Positions 1 to 7,998 of a stretch of DNA of 64,000 nt are shown here, one piece after another (position 1 is the stretch's first letter; each line of letters begins with the position of its first letter). The position numbers and the translations under genes were made by a program. The notes under the pieces are model-generated. The model did not search any database. It had not been told where the DNA came from and was given only the letters and a program-made list of their open reading frames with translations. The stretch spans positions 21,161 to 85,160 of the forward strand of contig CAZYWK010000002.1 of assembly GCA_964651825.1 (NCBI GenBank), written 5' to 3'. The stretch comes from Sva-07 sp964651825 (lineage in GTDB: Bacteria; Actinomycetota; Acidimicrobiia; Acidimicrobiales; Ilumatobacteraceae).

Positions 1-1
1 C

Positions 2-670
2 TCAGACGGCGCCTTCGTCGAGGACTTCTGCAACTGGCAGCGCCTCCCCGAGATGGAGCGGTTCATCCGCGAGGCACCTGGCGCCGAGATCGCCGGGGAG
101 CTGACCGGCTCCGACACCGTCCGGCTGTACCACGACCATGTGCTGGTCAAGGAGCCCGGCACGAAGCAGCGCACACCGTGGCACCAGGACCAGCCTTACT
201 ACAACGTCGAGGGGGTCCAGAACGCGAGCATGTGGTTCCCGGTCGATCCGGTCGATCGCTCGGCGACGCTGGAGTTCATCGCCGGCAGCCATCGCGGCCC
301 GTGGTACATGCCGCGCTCCTTCCTCGACGACCAGGCCAAGTGGTTCCCCGACGGCAGCCTCGCCGAGCTGCCCGATTTCGCCGCCGACCCCGAACGCTGG
401 CGGGTGATCGGTTGGGAGCTCGAGCCGGGCGACGCGGTGTTCTTCAACATGCTCACCGTGCACGGCTCTGGCGGCGTGTCCGGCCGCAATCGCCGGCGGG
501 TGCTGTCGGTGCGCTTCCTCGGCGACGACATGGTGCACGCCCCACGTCGCTGGACGACCTCGCCGCCGTTCGACGGGCTCGACGCGGAGCTGGCCAACGG
601 CGTGCCGATGGACCACCCGCTGTTCCCGGCGCTCTGGACCCGGCGCGACGGGATGCTCGCGGCACGATGA
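2..670 (+). CDS. PhyH-family non-haem iron dioxygenase, 5'-truncated by the window edge
   Basis: The reading frame is open from base 2, so the N-terminus lies outside the window and only about 222 residues are visible. The protein belongs to the phytanoyl-CoA dioxygenase (PhyH) fold, Fe(II)/2-oxoglutarate enzymes that hydroxylate small organic substrates. The iron-binding HxD is visible in PWHQDQPYY, the distal histidine in VHGSGG, and the arginine expected to hold 2-oxoglutarate in RRRVLSVRF. The substrate cannot be read from the sequence. The stop codon overlaps the ATG of the deformylase gene as ATGA, so the two are probably co-translated, although no functional link between them is evident. 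Confidence 0.85.
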   Translation, partial: SDGAFVEDFCNWQRLPEMERFIREAPGAEIAGELTGSDTVRLYHDHVLVKEPGTKQRTPWHQDQPYYNVEGVQNASMWFPVDPVDRSATLEFIAGSHRGPWYMPRSFLDDQAKWFPDGSLAELPDFAADPERWRVIGWELEPGDAVFFNMLTVHGSGGVSGRNRRRVLSVRFLGDDMVHAPRRWTTSPPFDGLDAELANGVPMDHPLFPALWTRRDGMLAAR

Positions 671-1239
671 CCGTGCGGCCGATCCTGTCGATCGGGCACC
701 CGGCCCTGCGCGAACCGGCCACCGACGTGCCCGTCGCCGAGATCGCCACGCCGGCGGTGCAGCAGCTGATCGACGACCTGATCGACACGATGCACGACGC
801 CAACGGCGCCGGCCTCGCCGCGACGCAGATCGGCGAAGGGGTGCGGATCGCGGTGATGGAGGTGACCTCCAACCCCCGGTACCCGTACAAGCCGCCGATC
901 CCGCTCACGGTGGCGATCAACCCCGTCATCGAACCGCTCGACGACGAGCTGGTCGAGATCAACGAGGGCTGCCTGTCGGTGCCGCTGCGTGGGCTGGTCG
1001 CGCGGCATGTGAACATCCGGGTCCGGTACGTCGATCGCGACGGAGTCGAACACGACGAGGTGAAGCGTGGCCTGACCGCCGGCACGTGGCAGCACGAGTG
1101 CGACCACCTCGACGGCGTGCTGTTCATCGACAAGGTGACCGACCCCGCCACGCTCACCACATGGGACCAGTACGAGGCGTTCCACCGCGACACCTTCGTC
1201 GAGCGCATCACCGCCTTCGTCGAACGCGTCGGCTCGTGA
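667..1239 (+). CDS. def: Peptide deformylase
   Basis: This 190-residue metallo-enzyme removes the formyl group from the initiator methionine of new proteins. All three family motifs are present in order: GAGLAATQIG, EGCLS with the metal-binding cysteine, and QHECDHLDG with the HExxH metal site. The start at 667 is chosen because it overlaps the preceding stop (ATGA) and gives the normal family length. The ORF stays open far upstream of it in the dioxygenase region, which is only a shadow frame. The stop codon is followed at once by a tandem GC-rich repeat that fills the gap before hutF. Many actinobacteria have more than one def gene, so this need not be the housekeeping copy. Confidence 0.95.
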   Translation: MTVRPILSIGHPALREPATDVPVAEIATPAVQQLIDDLIDTMHDANGAGLAATQIGEGVRIAVMEVTSNPRYPYKPPIPLTVAINPVIEPLDDELVEINEGCLSVPLRGLVARHVNIRVRYVDRDGVEHDEVKRGLTAGTWQHECDHLDGVLFIDKVTDPATLTTWDQYEAFHRDTFVERITAFVERVGS

Positions 1240-1305
1240 ACCCCGTTCATCCGGCCCCGTCCCCGACGAACCAGGTTCGTCCGGCCCCGTCCCCGATGAA
1301 CGAGG
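1238..1305. repeat. Two tandem units of a GGCCCCGTCCCC-core palindromic repeat
   Basis: The core GGCCCCGTCCCC occurs at 1253-1264 and again at 1283-1294, a 30-bp period. Each core is flanked by complementary arms of the type GAAC..GTTC that differ between units. The same core lies at 24904-24915 and, inverted, at 63977-63988. The repeat fills the whole space between def and hutF and contains the ATG of hutF. Confidence 0.75.
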
Positions 1306-2651
1306 TCGTCACGTACTGGTGCGAGGTCGCGGTGGTCGACGGCGCGCCGGTCGAAGGGGTCGCCGTCGAGGCGGCCGGCGGGCGGATCACCGCTGTTCGC
1401 CCCGCGGTGAGCGCACCGGCCGGGTCGACGCGCCTCGCGGGCGTGGTGATCCCCGGTCTCGCCAACACCCATAGCCACGCCTTCCACCGGGCGCTGCGGT
1501 CGCGCACGCAATCAGACCGGGGCACGTTCTGGACGTGGCGTGAGCTGATGTTCGCCGCCGCGGCGCGCCTCGATCCCGACCGCTACCGGGCGCTGGCCAC
1601 GGCCGTGTTCGCGGAGATGGCGCTGGCCGGAATCACCTGCGTCGGCGAGTTCCACTACCTCCACCACCGCCCGGACGGCACGCCGTACGTCGACCCGACG
1701 ATGATGGGCGACGCGCTGCTGGCGGCGGCGGACGACGCCGGCATCCGGATCACGCTGCTCGACACGCTGTATCTGCACGGCGGGCTCGGCGCCGATGGGC
1801 ACGCGGAACCGGCCGGCCCACAGCGCGCGTTCGCCGACCGGTCGGTCGACACGTGGGCAGCTCGCATCGAGCGGTACCAGCCCGGACCTGGCGCCCGGAT
1901 CGGCGCCGCGATCCACTCGGTGCGAGCCGTCGACCCGGCGTCGATGGCCCAGGTCGCCGAACGGGCCACGCAGGCGAACCGCCCGTTGCACGCCCACGTC
2001 TCCGAGCAGCTCGCCGAGAACGACGCCTGCCTCGCCGCGCACGGTCGCACGCCGACCGCGGTGCTGGCCGACGCCGGAGCGCTCGGCGCCGGTCGGTGCT
2101 TCGGCGCCGTCCACGCCACGCACGTGACCACCGCCGACATCGACCTGTTGGCGGCCGCCGGCGCCACGGTCGTGATGTGTCCGACGACCGAGCGCGACCT
2201 CGGCGACGGCATCGGCCCGACGTCCGAGCTCGCCACCGCCGGCATCCCGATCGCGCTCGGATCGGACTCGCACGCGACGATCGACGTGCTCGCCGAGGCC
2301 GCCGCGCTCGAGCTCGACGAGCGCCTCCGCCGTCACGAGCGCGGCATCCACACCGCCTCGGCGCTCCTGGCGATGGCGACCGAGCAGGGCCACCGGTCGC
2401 TCGGATGGACCGACGCCGGCACGATCACCGTCGGGCATCGGGCCGACCTCGTCGCCGTCCGCCTCGACTCGGTCCGCACCGCGGGAGTGACGGCATCCGG
2501 TGCGCTCGAAGCGGTCGTCTTCGCCGCGACTGCAGCGGACGTCGCCGACGTCGTCGTCGGCGGTCGCCCGATCGTCGTCGACGGACATCACGCGCACCTC
2601 GACGTCGCCACCGAGCTCCACCGGTCGATCACCGAGCTGATGGACCGATGA
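1296..2651 (+). CDS. hutF: Formimidoylglutamate deiminase (HutF)
   Basis: This 451-residue amidohydrolase converts N-formimidoyl-L-glutamate to N-formyl-L-glutamate and ammonia in the five-step histidine degradation route. The metal-binding HxH is visible in NTHSHAFHRALR, followed by a second metal histidine region (HAHVSEQ), a C-terminal His in VHATHVT and the metal Asp near GSDSHATID. Its length matches the HutF family. The chosen ATG at 1296 lies inside the palindromic repeat, 2 nt after the second core; no better start gives a HutF-like N-terminus. It is followed after 7 nt by hutI, as in other actinobacterial hut clusters. hutH, hutU and hutG are not in the window. Confidence 0.93.
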   Translation: MNEVVTYWCEVAVVDGAPVEGVAVEAAGGRITAVRPAVSAPAGSTRLAGVVIPGLANTHSHAFHRALRSRTQSDRGTFWTWRELMFAAAARLDPDRYRALATAVFAEMALAGITCVGEFHYLHHRPDGTPYVDPTMMGDALLAAADDAGIRITLLDTLYLHGGLGADGHAEPAGPQRAFADRSVDTWAARIERYQPGPGARIGAAIHSVRAVDPASMAQVAERATQANRPLHAHVSEQLAENDACLAAHGRTPTAVLADAGALGAGRCFGAVHATHVTTADIDLLAAAGATVVMCPTTERDLGDGIGPTSELATAGIPIALGSDSHATIDVLAEAAALELDERLRRHERGIHTASALLAMATEQGHRSLGWTDAGTITVGHRADLVAVRLDSVRTAGVTASGALEAVVFAATAADVADVVVGGRPIVVDGHHAHLDVATELHRSITELMDR

Positions 2652-2658
2652 GGCGGCC

Positions 2659-3822
2659 ATGACCGTCACGCCGGCCGGAACCTCGCTCGTCATCGACAAC
2701 ATCGGTTCGCTCGTCACCAACGACCCGGAGCGCGGTCGCGGATCGCTGGGCATCGTCGAGGACGCCGCCGTCGTGATCGTCGACGGCGTCGTGGCCCACG
2801 TCGGGCCGGCGGGCGCGGTGGCCGACCGCCGCATCGACGCTGCCGGGGCGTGCGTGCTGCCCGGCTTCGTCGATTCCCACACCCATCTCGTGTTCGCCGG
2901 CGACCGGGCCGAGGAGTTCACGGCCCGCATGGCGGGCGAGCCCTACGACGGCGGCGGCATCCGGGTGACGACCGAGGCGACCCGCGCCACCACGACGGGC
3001 GACCTCGACCGACTCCTGATCGCGCGTCTCGCCGAAGCACGTCGTGCCGGGACGACCACGATCGAGATCAAGTCGGGCTACGGCCTGACCGTGGCCGACG
3101 AAGCCCGGTCGGTCGCACTCGCCCGTGCGCACACCAATGAGACGACGTTCCTCGGTGCCCATCTCGTTCCGATCGAGTTCGCCGGCCGCGCCGACGACTA
3201 CGTCCACCTCGTCTGCCACGAGATGCTCGACGCCGTGCGCACCGATGCGCGCTGGGTCGATGCTTTCTGCGAGGCAGGAGCGTTCGACGCCGATCAATGC
3301 CGAGCCGTGCTGGAGGCCGGCCGTTCCGCCGGCCTGGGCCTCCGGCTGCACGGCAACCAACTCGGTCACGGGCCGGGCGTGCAGCTCGCGGTCGAATGCG
3401 GCTGCGCGTCGGTTGACCACTGCACCTACCTCACCGACGCCGACATCGAGGCGCTGGCGAGCAGCGAGACCGTCGCCACGTTCCTGCCGGCGACCGACTT
3501 CTCCACCCGGCAGCCCTACCCCGACGCCCGCCGCGTGGTCGACGCCGGCGCCACGATCGCCATCGCGTCGAACTGCAACCCGGGGTCGAGTTACACGACG
3601 TCGATCTCGTTCTGCATCGCGCTGGCCGTGCGCGACATGCACCTGACGATCGACGAGGCGATCCAGGCCGTCACGATCGGCGGCGCCGCCGCGCTGCGTC
3701 GCGACGACGTCGGCCGCCTCACGGTCGGCTCGGCGGGCCACGCCGTGATCCTCGACGCCCCGTCGCACCACCACCTCGCGTACCGCCCCGGCGTCCCCCT
3801 CATCCGCCAGACCATTGGTTGA
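2659..3822 (+). CDS. hutI: Imidazolonepropionase (HutI)
   Basis: This 387-residue zinc amidohydrolase opens the ring of imidazolone-5-propionate to give formimidoyl-glutamate, the substrate of the upstream hutF product. Motifs in order are VDSHTHLVFAG (HxH metal site), EIKSGYGL, FLGAHLVP, LHGNQLGHG, SVDHCTYL and SNCNPGSS. Its start lies only 7 nt after the hutF stop, so the two genes form an operon. Many HutI proteins read HADQ where this one reads HGNQ. That is seen in the sequence; I recall it as the usual actinobacterial variant. Confidence 0.94.
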   Translation: MTVTPAGTSLVIDNIGSLVTNDPERGRGSLGIVEDAAVVIVDGVVAHVGPAGAVADRRIDAAGACVLPGFVDSHTHLVFAGDRAEEFTARMAGEPYDGGGIRVTTEATRATTTGDLDRLLIARLAEARRAGTTTIEIKSGYGLTVADEARSVALARAHTNETTFLGAHLVPIEFAGRADDYVHLVCHEMLDAVRTDARWVDAFCEAGAFDADQCRAVLEAGRSAGLGLRLHGNQLGHGPGVQLAVECGCASVDHCTYLTDADIEALASSETVATFLPATDFSTRQPYPDARRVVDAGATIAIASNCNPGSSYTTSISFCIALAVRDMHLTIDEAIQAVTIGGAAALRRDDVGRLTVGSAGHAVILDAPSHHHLAYRPGVPLIRQTIG

Positions 3823-3845
3823 GCCCGCCGGCTGCTGAGCGACCG

Positions 3846-3895
3846 AGGCCGCGTGCCGGTCGGACGACTCGGAGTGGAGTTGTCGCACGCGGCCT
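3846..3895. repeat. Inverted repeat after hutI
   Basis: Perfect 11-bp arms AGGCCGCGTGC (3846-3856) and GCACGCGGCCT (3885-3895) enclose 28 nt, directly after the hut genes and just before the SoxR-like promoter. It could form a stem that ends the hut transcript, but it has no T-tract. Confidence 0.5.
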
Positions 3896-3902
3896 GACCC
3901 AT

Positions 3903-3920
3903 CTTCAAGTGGGCTTGAGG
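3903..3920 (+). promoter_or_regulatory. SoxR-type operator
   Basis: CTTCAAGTGGGCTTGAGG matches the 18-bp SoxR consensus CCTCAAGTTAACTTGAGG at 14 of 18 positions, including both TCAAG / CTTGA half-sites. It ends 7 bp before a -10 hexamer TAGCGT (3928-3933), which is itself 7 nt before the GTG of the regulator. This implies autoregulation. Confidence 0.7.
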
Positions 3921-3940
3921 TTGCCGGTAGCGTGCGGGGC

Positions 3941-4381
3941 GTGGACGCGACGTTGACGATCGGGGAGGTGGCTCAGCGGACGGGGGTGGCCACGTCCGCG
4001 ATGCGCTTCTACGAGGACCAGGGGTTGGTGCACTCGGAACGGACCGAGGTCGGTCACCGTCGCTACCCGCGCGCGGTGATCCGTCGGGTCTCGTTCATCC
4101 GGGCCGCCCAGGAGGTCGGGCTCAGCTTGGAAGAGGTTCGTGCCTCACTGGCGACACTGCCCGACGGGCGCACCCCGAACGAAGCCGACTGGGCCCGGCT
4201 CGCCGCCGAGTGGCGGCCGAGGCTCGACGCTCGCATCGCCATGCTCGAACGCCTCCGCGACAAGCTCGACGGCTGCATCGGCTGCGGGTGCCTGTCGCTC
4301 AAGCACTGCCAGCTGTTCAACGCCGGCGACCGCGCCGGCGAGCGGGGCGCCGGCCCCCGCTACGTGATCGACGGCGACTGA
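3941..4381 (+). CDS. SoxR-like redox-sensing MerR regulator
   Basis: This 146-residue protein has an N-terminal MerR winged helix (TIGEVAQRTGVATSAMRFYE) and a central dimerisation helix. Near the C-terminus is the four-cysteine cluster CIGCGCLSLKHC, spaced C-x2-C-x-C-x5-C, which is the [2Fe-2S] site of SoxR. In actinobacteria SoxR usually senses redox-active metabolites and activates exporters and oxidoreductases. The start at GTG 3941 is preferred because a -10 (TAGCGT) lies 7 nt before it; GTG 3932 is an alternative. A SoxR box is present in its promoter. Its 3' end overlaps the convergent ABC gene by 22 bp, so no target gene other than itself is obvious here. Confidence 0.88.
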   Translation: MDATLTIGEVAQRTGVATSAMRFYEDQGLVHSERTEVGHRRYPRAVIRRVSFIRAAQEVGLSLEEVRASLATLPDGRTPNEADWARLAAEWRPRLDARIAMLERLRDKLDGCIGCGCLSLKHCQLFNAGDRAGERGAGPRYVIDGD

Positions 4382-6186
4382 CCGCCGCTGACCCACGCCG
4401 ACCACAGCGCGCCGTAGTGGCCCTCGGTCGCCACCAACTCGTCGTGCGAGCCGCGCTCGACGACCCGGCCGTGGTCGATCACGAGGATCTGGTCGGCCAG
4501 GCGGGCCTGGGTCAAGCGGTGGGCGACCACGACCGACGTGCGGCCGGCGAGGACGCGCTCGGCGGCGATCTCGAGGATCCGTGCACCGGCCGAGCCGGCC
4601 TCGGCGGTCGCTTCGTCGAGGATCACCATCGCCGGGTCGAGCAGGGCGATGCGCGCGAGCGCCAGTTGCTGGCTCTGTGTCGCGCTCAGCCGCTGGCCGC
4701 CGGCGCCGACCACGGTCGACAAGCCGTCCGGCAACCGGTCCACCCAGTCGAGGGCGTCGACCACGGCCAGCACGTCGCGGAGCTCCGCGTCGGTCGCTCC
4801 GGGGCGGACGAGCCGGAGGTCGGATGCCAGCGCCCCGGCGAACACGTGCACCTCCTGGGTGACGAGACCGATCGTCCGCGCCGCTGACCCGAGCTCCGCC
4901 ACCGGTTGCCCGTCGATCGTGACGCGCCCGGTCGTCGGCGGGTGGATGCCGGCGATGAGCTTGGCGAGGGTGGTCTTGCCGGCCCCGCTCGCACCGACGA
5001 GAGCGATGCGCTCGCCGGGTGCGATCGTGAGGTCGACGTCGACCAGCACGGGATGGCCCGGGCGATATTCATAGCTGACCCCGGTGACCTCGACGGTCGG
5101 TGGGGCGAGGTCGGTGCGCCAGGCGACGTTCGTCGCCGAGGGGGCTACGTCGGATGCGGCGACTGGATGCGCCGGGCGCAACTGGAGCACACCGACGAGA
5201 CGGGCCATGGCGGCGGCCGCGCTCTGCGCCTCGTCGAACCGGCCGAGCAAGCTGTTCACCGGGTCGAAGAGCCGGTGGAAGTAGAAGGCAGCGGCGGTCG
5301 CGGCGCCGACGGTCGCCATGCCGTTGCGCACGAGCACGTACCCGGTCGCCAGCACCGCGGTCATCCCGATGACCTCGGCGATGTTCAGCCGCCCGTAGAA
5401 GCGGGTGCTCATCCGGATCGCCTCGAGCTGGTACGACACCGCGGACATCGAGCGGTCGGCCACGAGCCGCTGGTGGGTGGGCTGTGTGCGCAACGCTCGC
5501 ACCGTCGATGCGCCGCCGAGCGATTCGAGCAACTGCTGCGCCCGTGCCCCGTCGGCCACCCGCGACGCGGCATACACGGGGCCCGACCGCCGGAGGTACC
5601 AACGCAGCGTGTGGAGCTGCACGGGGATCGCGATCGCCGCCGCCAGCCCGAAGCGCCAGTCGAGCGCGGCGAGCCCGAGGAACGTCAGTGCGATGGTGAA
5701 GCCTGCCGACGCGAGCGTCGGGAGGACCTCCGAGACAGCCTCGCCGACCATCCGCACATCCTCGGACAGCCGCGACACGAGATCCCCACGGCCCGCGCGC
5801 TCGATCGTGCCGAGCTCGAGGTCGAGGGCTCGGTCCATGACGTCCTCGCGCAGCTCGGCCACGGTCGACTCGCCGACGCGGGCGATCAGCAGGTCGCCCC
5901 AGGCGGTCAGCACGGCGCTGACGACGGCCGCGGCGACGAGTACGCCGGTGAGCAGGACGATCGTGTCGTGGGCGTCGTCGCCGAGCACGGTGTCGACCAT
6001 CCCGCCGAGCACGGCCGGAGCGATCAGCCCGCTCGCGGCGGCCGCGGCCGTCACCACGATCGCCAGGCCCGTCGGCGCGCGTCGCGTGCGGAGCATCGCG
6101 CCGAGCACATGGCGCGTCTCGGCGCCGCTCGCCGTCGGGAGCAACACGCCCCCGCGCGACGCCGTGGGGTCGAGCTCAATGGTCAT
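4360..6186 (-). CDS. ABC exporter half-transporter with degenerate signature motif
   Basis: This 608-residue protein has an N-terminal six-helix transmembrane domain and a C-terminal ATPase domain, as in lipid, peptide or drug exporters. Walker A (GASGAGKTT), Q-loop (VTQEVHVF), Walker B with catalytic glutamate (VILDEAT) and H-loop (VAHRL) are all intact. The signature reads LSATQ instead of LSGGQ. The start ATG at 6186 overlaps the stop of the upstream ABC gene (ATGA), which predicts coupled synthesis of a heterodimer. The partner has the opposite pattern: a good signature but ruined Walker motifs. Together they would form one working and one dead ATP site. The substrate is unknown. Confidence 0.92.
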   Translation of the reverse strand: MTIELDPTASRGGVLLPTASGAETRHVLGAMLRTRRAPTGLAIVVTAAAAASGLIAPAVLGGMVDTVLGDDAHDTIVLLTGVLVAAAVVSAVLTAWGDLLIARVGESTVAELREDVMDRALDLELGTIERAGRGDLVSRLSEDVRMVGEAVSEVLPTLASAGFTIALTFLGLAALDWRFGLAAAIAIPVQLHTLRWYLRRSGPVYAASRVADGARAQQLLESLGGASTVRALRTQPTHQRLVADRSMSAVSYQLEAIRMSTRFYGRLNIAEVIGMTAVLATGYVLVRNGMATVGAATAAAFYFHRLFDPVNSLLGRFDEAQSAAAAMARLVGVLQLRPAHPVAASDVAPSATNVAWRTDLAPPTVEVTGVSYEYRPGHPVLVDVDLTIAPGERIALVGASGAGKTTLAKLIAGIHPPTTGRVTIDGQPVAELGSAARTIGLVTQEVHVFAGALASDLRLVRPGATDAELRDVLAVVDALDWVDRLPDGLSTVVGAGGQRLSATQSQQLALARIALLDPAMVILDEATAEAGSAGARILEIAAERVLAGRTSVVVAHRLTQARLADQILVIDHGRVVERGSHDELVATEGHYGALWSAWVSGGQSPSIT

Positions 6187-7943
6187 CGGAGCACGAGCTC
6201 CCGGTAGCGGGCATTCCGTTCGAGCAGCTCGTCGTGTGTCCCGGCGTCGGCCGGATCGGCGCCAGGATCGAGGAACACCACCCGGTCGCACGCCGCCAGC
6301 AGGACAGGGCTCGATGCGATCAACACCGTCGTCAGGCCGGTCCGGATCTCGCGCAGGCGCGCCGCGATCGACGTTTCGGTGACGCTGTCGATCGCCGTGG
6401 TGGGTTCGTGCAGGACGAGGATCGGAGCCTCGGTGGCCAGCGCCCGGGCGAGCAGGACACGCTGGCGCTGGCCGCCCGACAACGCGCTCCCGCGCTCGCC
6501 GACATCGGCGGCCATGCCGTCACGGAGCTCGTCGGCCAGTTCGTCGACCGCGGCCGCCCTGCTCGCGGCCGCAGCCGTGGTCGGTGAAGCCGCCACGCTC
6601 GCGATCGACTCGGCGATCGTGCCGGAGAACAGCTCGGCGTCGTGATCGGCGAGCACGATCGATCGGCGCAGCGCGTCGGGGTCGAGCTCGGGGAAGGCGA
6701 GGTCGGCGATCGTGACGGTGCCAGTCAGCGGGTCACGTGTCCGGCCGACGAGGTCGGCCACGGCCAGCGCGTCGGTGGCGTCGACGGCGACGACACCGAG
6801 CAGTTCCCCCTCGCGCACGTCGAGGTCGACCGCGTGCGAGCCCGGTGCGCTCGCCTGGCGCAGCCGGACCGGTCCCGGGCGGGCAGGATCCGGGACCGGA
6901 CGGTCGCCAGCCAGCAGCGGTGGGTCGTTCAAGATCGTGGAGATGCGCGTGGCCGATGCCCGGGCGGAGGCGAGGTGCATCCCCATCCACGACAGGGTCG
7001 AGAACGGGTCCTGGATGAACTGGGCCAGGCCGATGACGGCGACCAGCTCGCCGACGCGGATCGTGCCGTCGGCTGCCATCCAACCCGCGACGAGGGCGAC
7101 GATCGCCAGGAACAGACCGGGCAGGAGCACGGTGCCGGCCTCGTACCAGGCACGACCGGACGCGGCGCGCAGCGACGCGCCGAGCGAGTCCCGGCTCGTC
7201 ACCCGGTACCGGTCACTCGCTGCTCGCTCGGCGCCGAGACCCTTGACGACGCGCAACCCGCTGACAAGGTCGGTCGCGAGAGCGCTCGCCTCGGCGGCCG
7301 CGTTCTGCTCGGCGAGCAGCCGCCGCTCGACGGGCCGGCTCGCCACGTGCATGACGTACAGCACGACTGGAACGGCAACGAGCAGGAAGATCGTCAACGG
7401 GATCGAGACGAGCACGAGCGCCACCGTCGCGACTCCGAGCGCGGCGAACGCGGCGGCGGTCACCCCGACGATCCAGGCGAGCTCGGCCACGTTGTCGACA
7501 TCGGCGGTCGCCGTGCTGAGCGCGTCACCGGAGCGACTCTCCCCGCCCGCGCTACCGCGTGGGTCGAGTGCCCGTTCGGTGATCAGGAGCCGCAGCTCGT
7601 GGGCGGCGAGCGAGGCGTTGCGCTGGCTGGCGCGGGCGCCGAATCGGTAGCACGACGACAGCCACGCGAACACCGCCACCAGAACGGCGAGCCAGCGTAC
7701 GAGCGCGGTGGCGTCGGAGGTCTCGATCGCCCGGTCGATCACCACGCCGATGACCACCGGCACGAGCGCCTCGCCGGCCATGTGGCCCATGAGCAGCAGT
7801 GACGCGGCGATCACGCGTCGCCCACGCCCACCTCCACGGAGCGGGAACCACAGCAACGATCGGCCGTTCGGGCTCGGAGGGTGGAGGGGCCGGCGCACGG
7901 CGAACGACGATACGGGCCTGCCGGGGTTCCGGTTCGTTGCCAC
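6183..7943 (-). CDS. ABC exporter half-transporter with degenerate Walker A, Walker B and H-loop
   Basis: This 586-residue protein has a six-helix membrane domain followed by an ATPase domain. The region that should be Walker A reads GVVAVDATDALAV and lacks the GK[S/T] loop. Walker B reads LVLHEPTT with His in place of Asp, the Q-loop glutamine is missing (LADHDAELF), and the H-loop reads IASSP. The signature LSGGQRQR is intact. This fits the inactive partner of a heterodimeric exporter whose active partner is the next gene. The start GTG 7943 is the best placed upstream of the first helix; a GTG near 7899 is also possible. The gene is divergent from the kinase-like gene. Confidence 0.88.
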   Translation of the reverse strand: MATNRNPGRPVSSFAVRRPLHPPSPNGRSLLWFPLRGGGRGRRVIAASLLLMGHMAGEALVPVVIGVVIDRAIETSDATALVRWLAVLVAVFAWLSSCYRFGARASQRNASLAAHELRLLITERALDPRGSAGGESRSGDALSTATADVDNVAELAWIVGVTAAAFAALGVATVALVLVSIPLTIFLLVAVPVVLYVMHVASRPVERRLLAEQNAAAEASALATDLVSGLRVVKGLGAERAASDRYRVTSRDSLGASLRAASGRAWYEAGTVLLPGLFLAIVALVAGWMAADGTIRVGELVAVIGLAQFIQDPFSTLSWMGMHLASARASATRISTILNDPPLLAGDRPVPDPARPGPVRLRQASAPGSHAVDLDVREGELLGVVAVDATDALAVADLVGRTRDPLTGTVTIADLAFPELDPDALRRSIVLADHDAELFSGTIAESIASVAASPTTAAAASRAAAVDELADELRDGMAADVGERGSALSGGQRQRVLLARALATEAPILVLHEPTTAIDSVTETSIAARLREIRTGLTTVLIASSPVLLAACDRVVFLDPGADPADAGTHDELLERNARYRELVLR

Positions 7944-7956
7944 GCGCCGCGGAGGC

Positions 7957-7998
7957 GACAATGTCGGGGTGATGGCACGACTGGACCCGCGAGCGTGA
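7957..7998 (+). promoter_or_regulatory. Leaderless promoter and nine-residue upstream ORF
   Basis: A -10 hexamer GACAAT (7957-7962) lies 6 nt before GTG 7969. That GTG opens a tiny frame encoding MMARLDPRA, which ends at the TGA of 7996-7998. The stop overlaps the GTG (7995) of the kinase-like gene as GTGA, so translation of the mini-ORF could feed re-initiation on the kinase gene. Confidence 0.5.
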
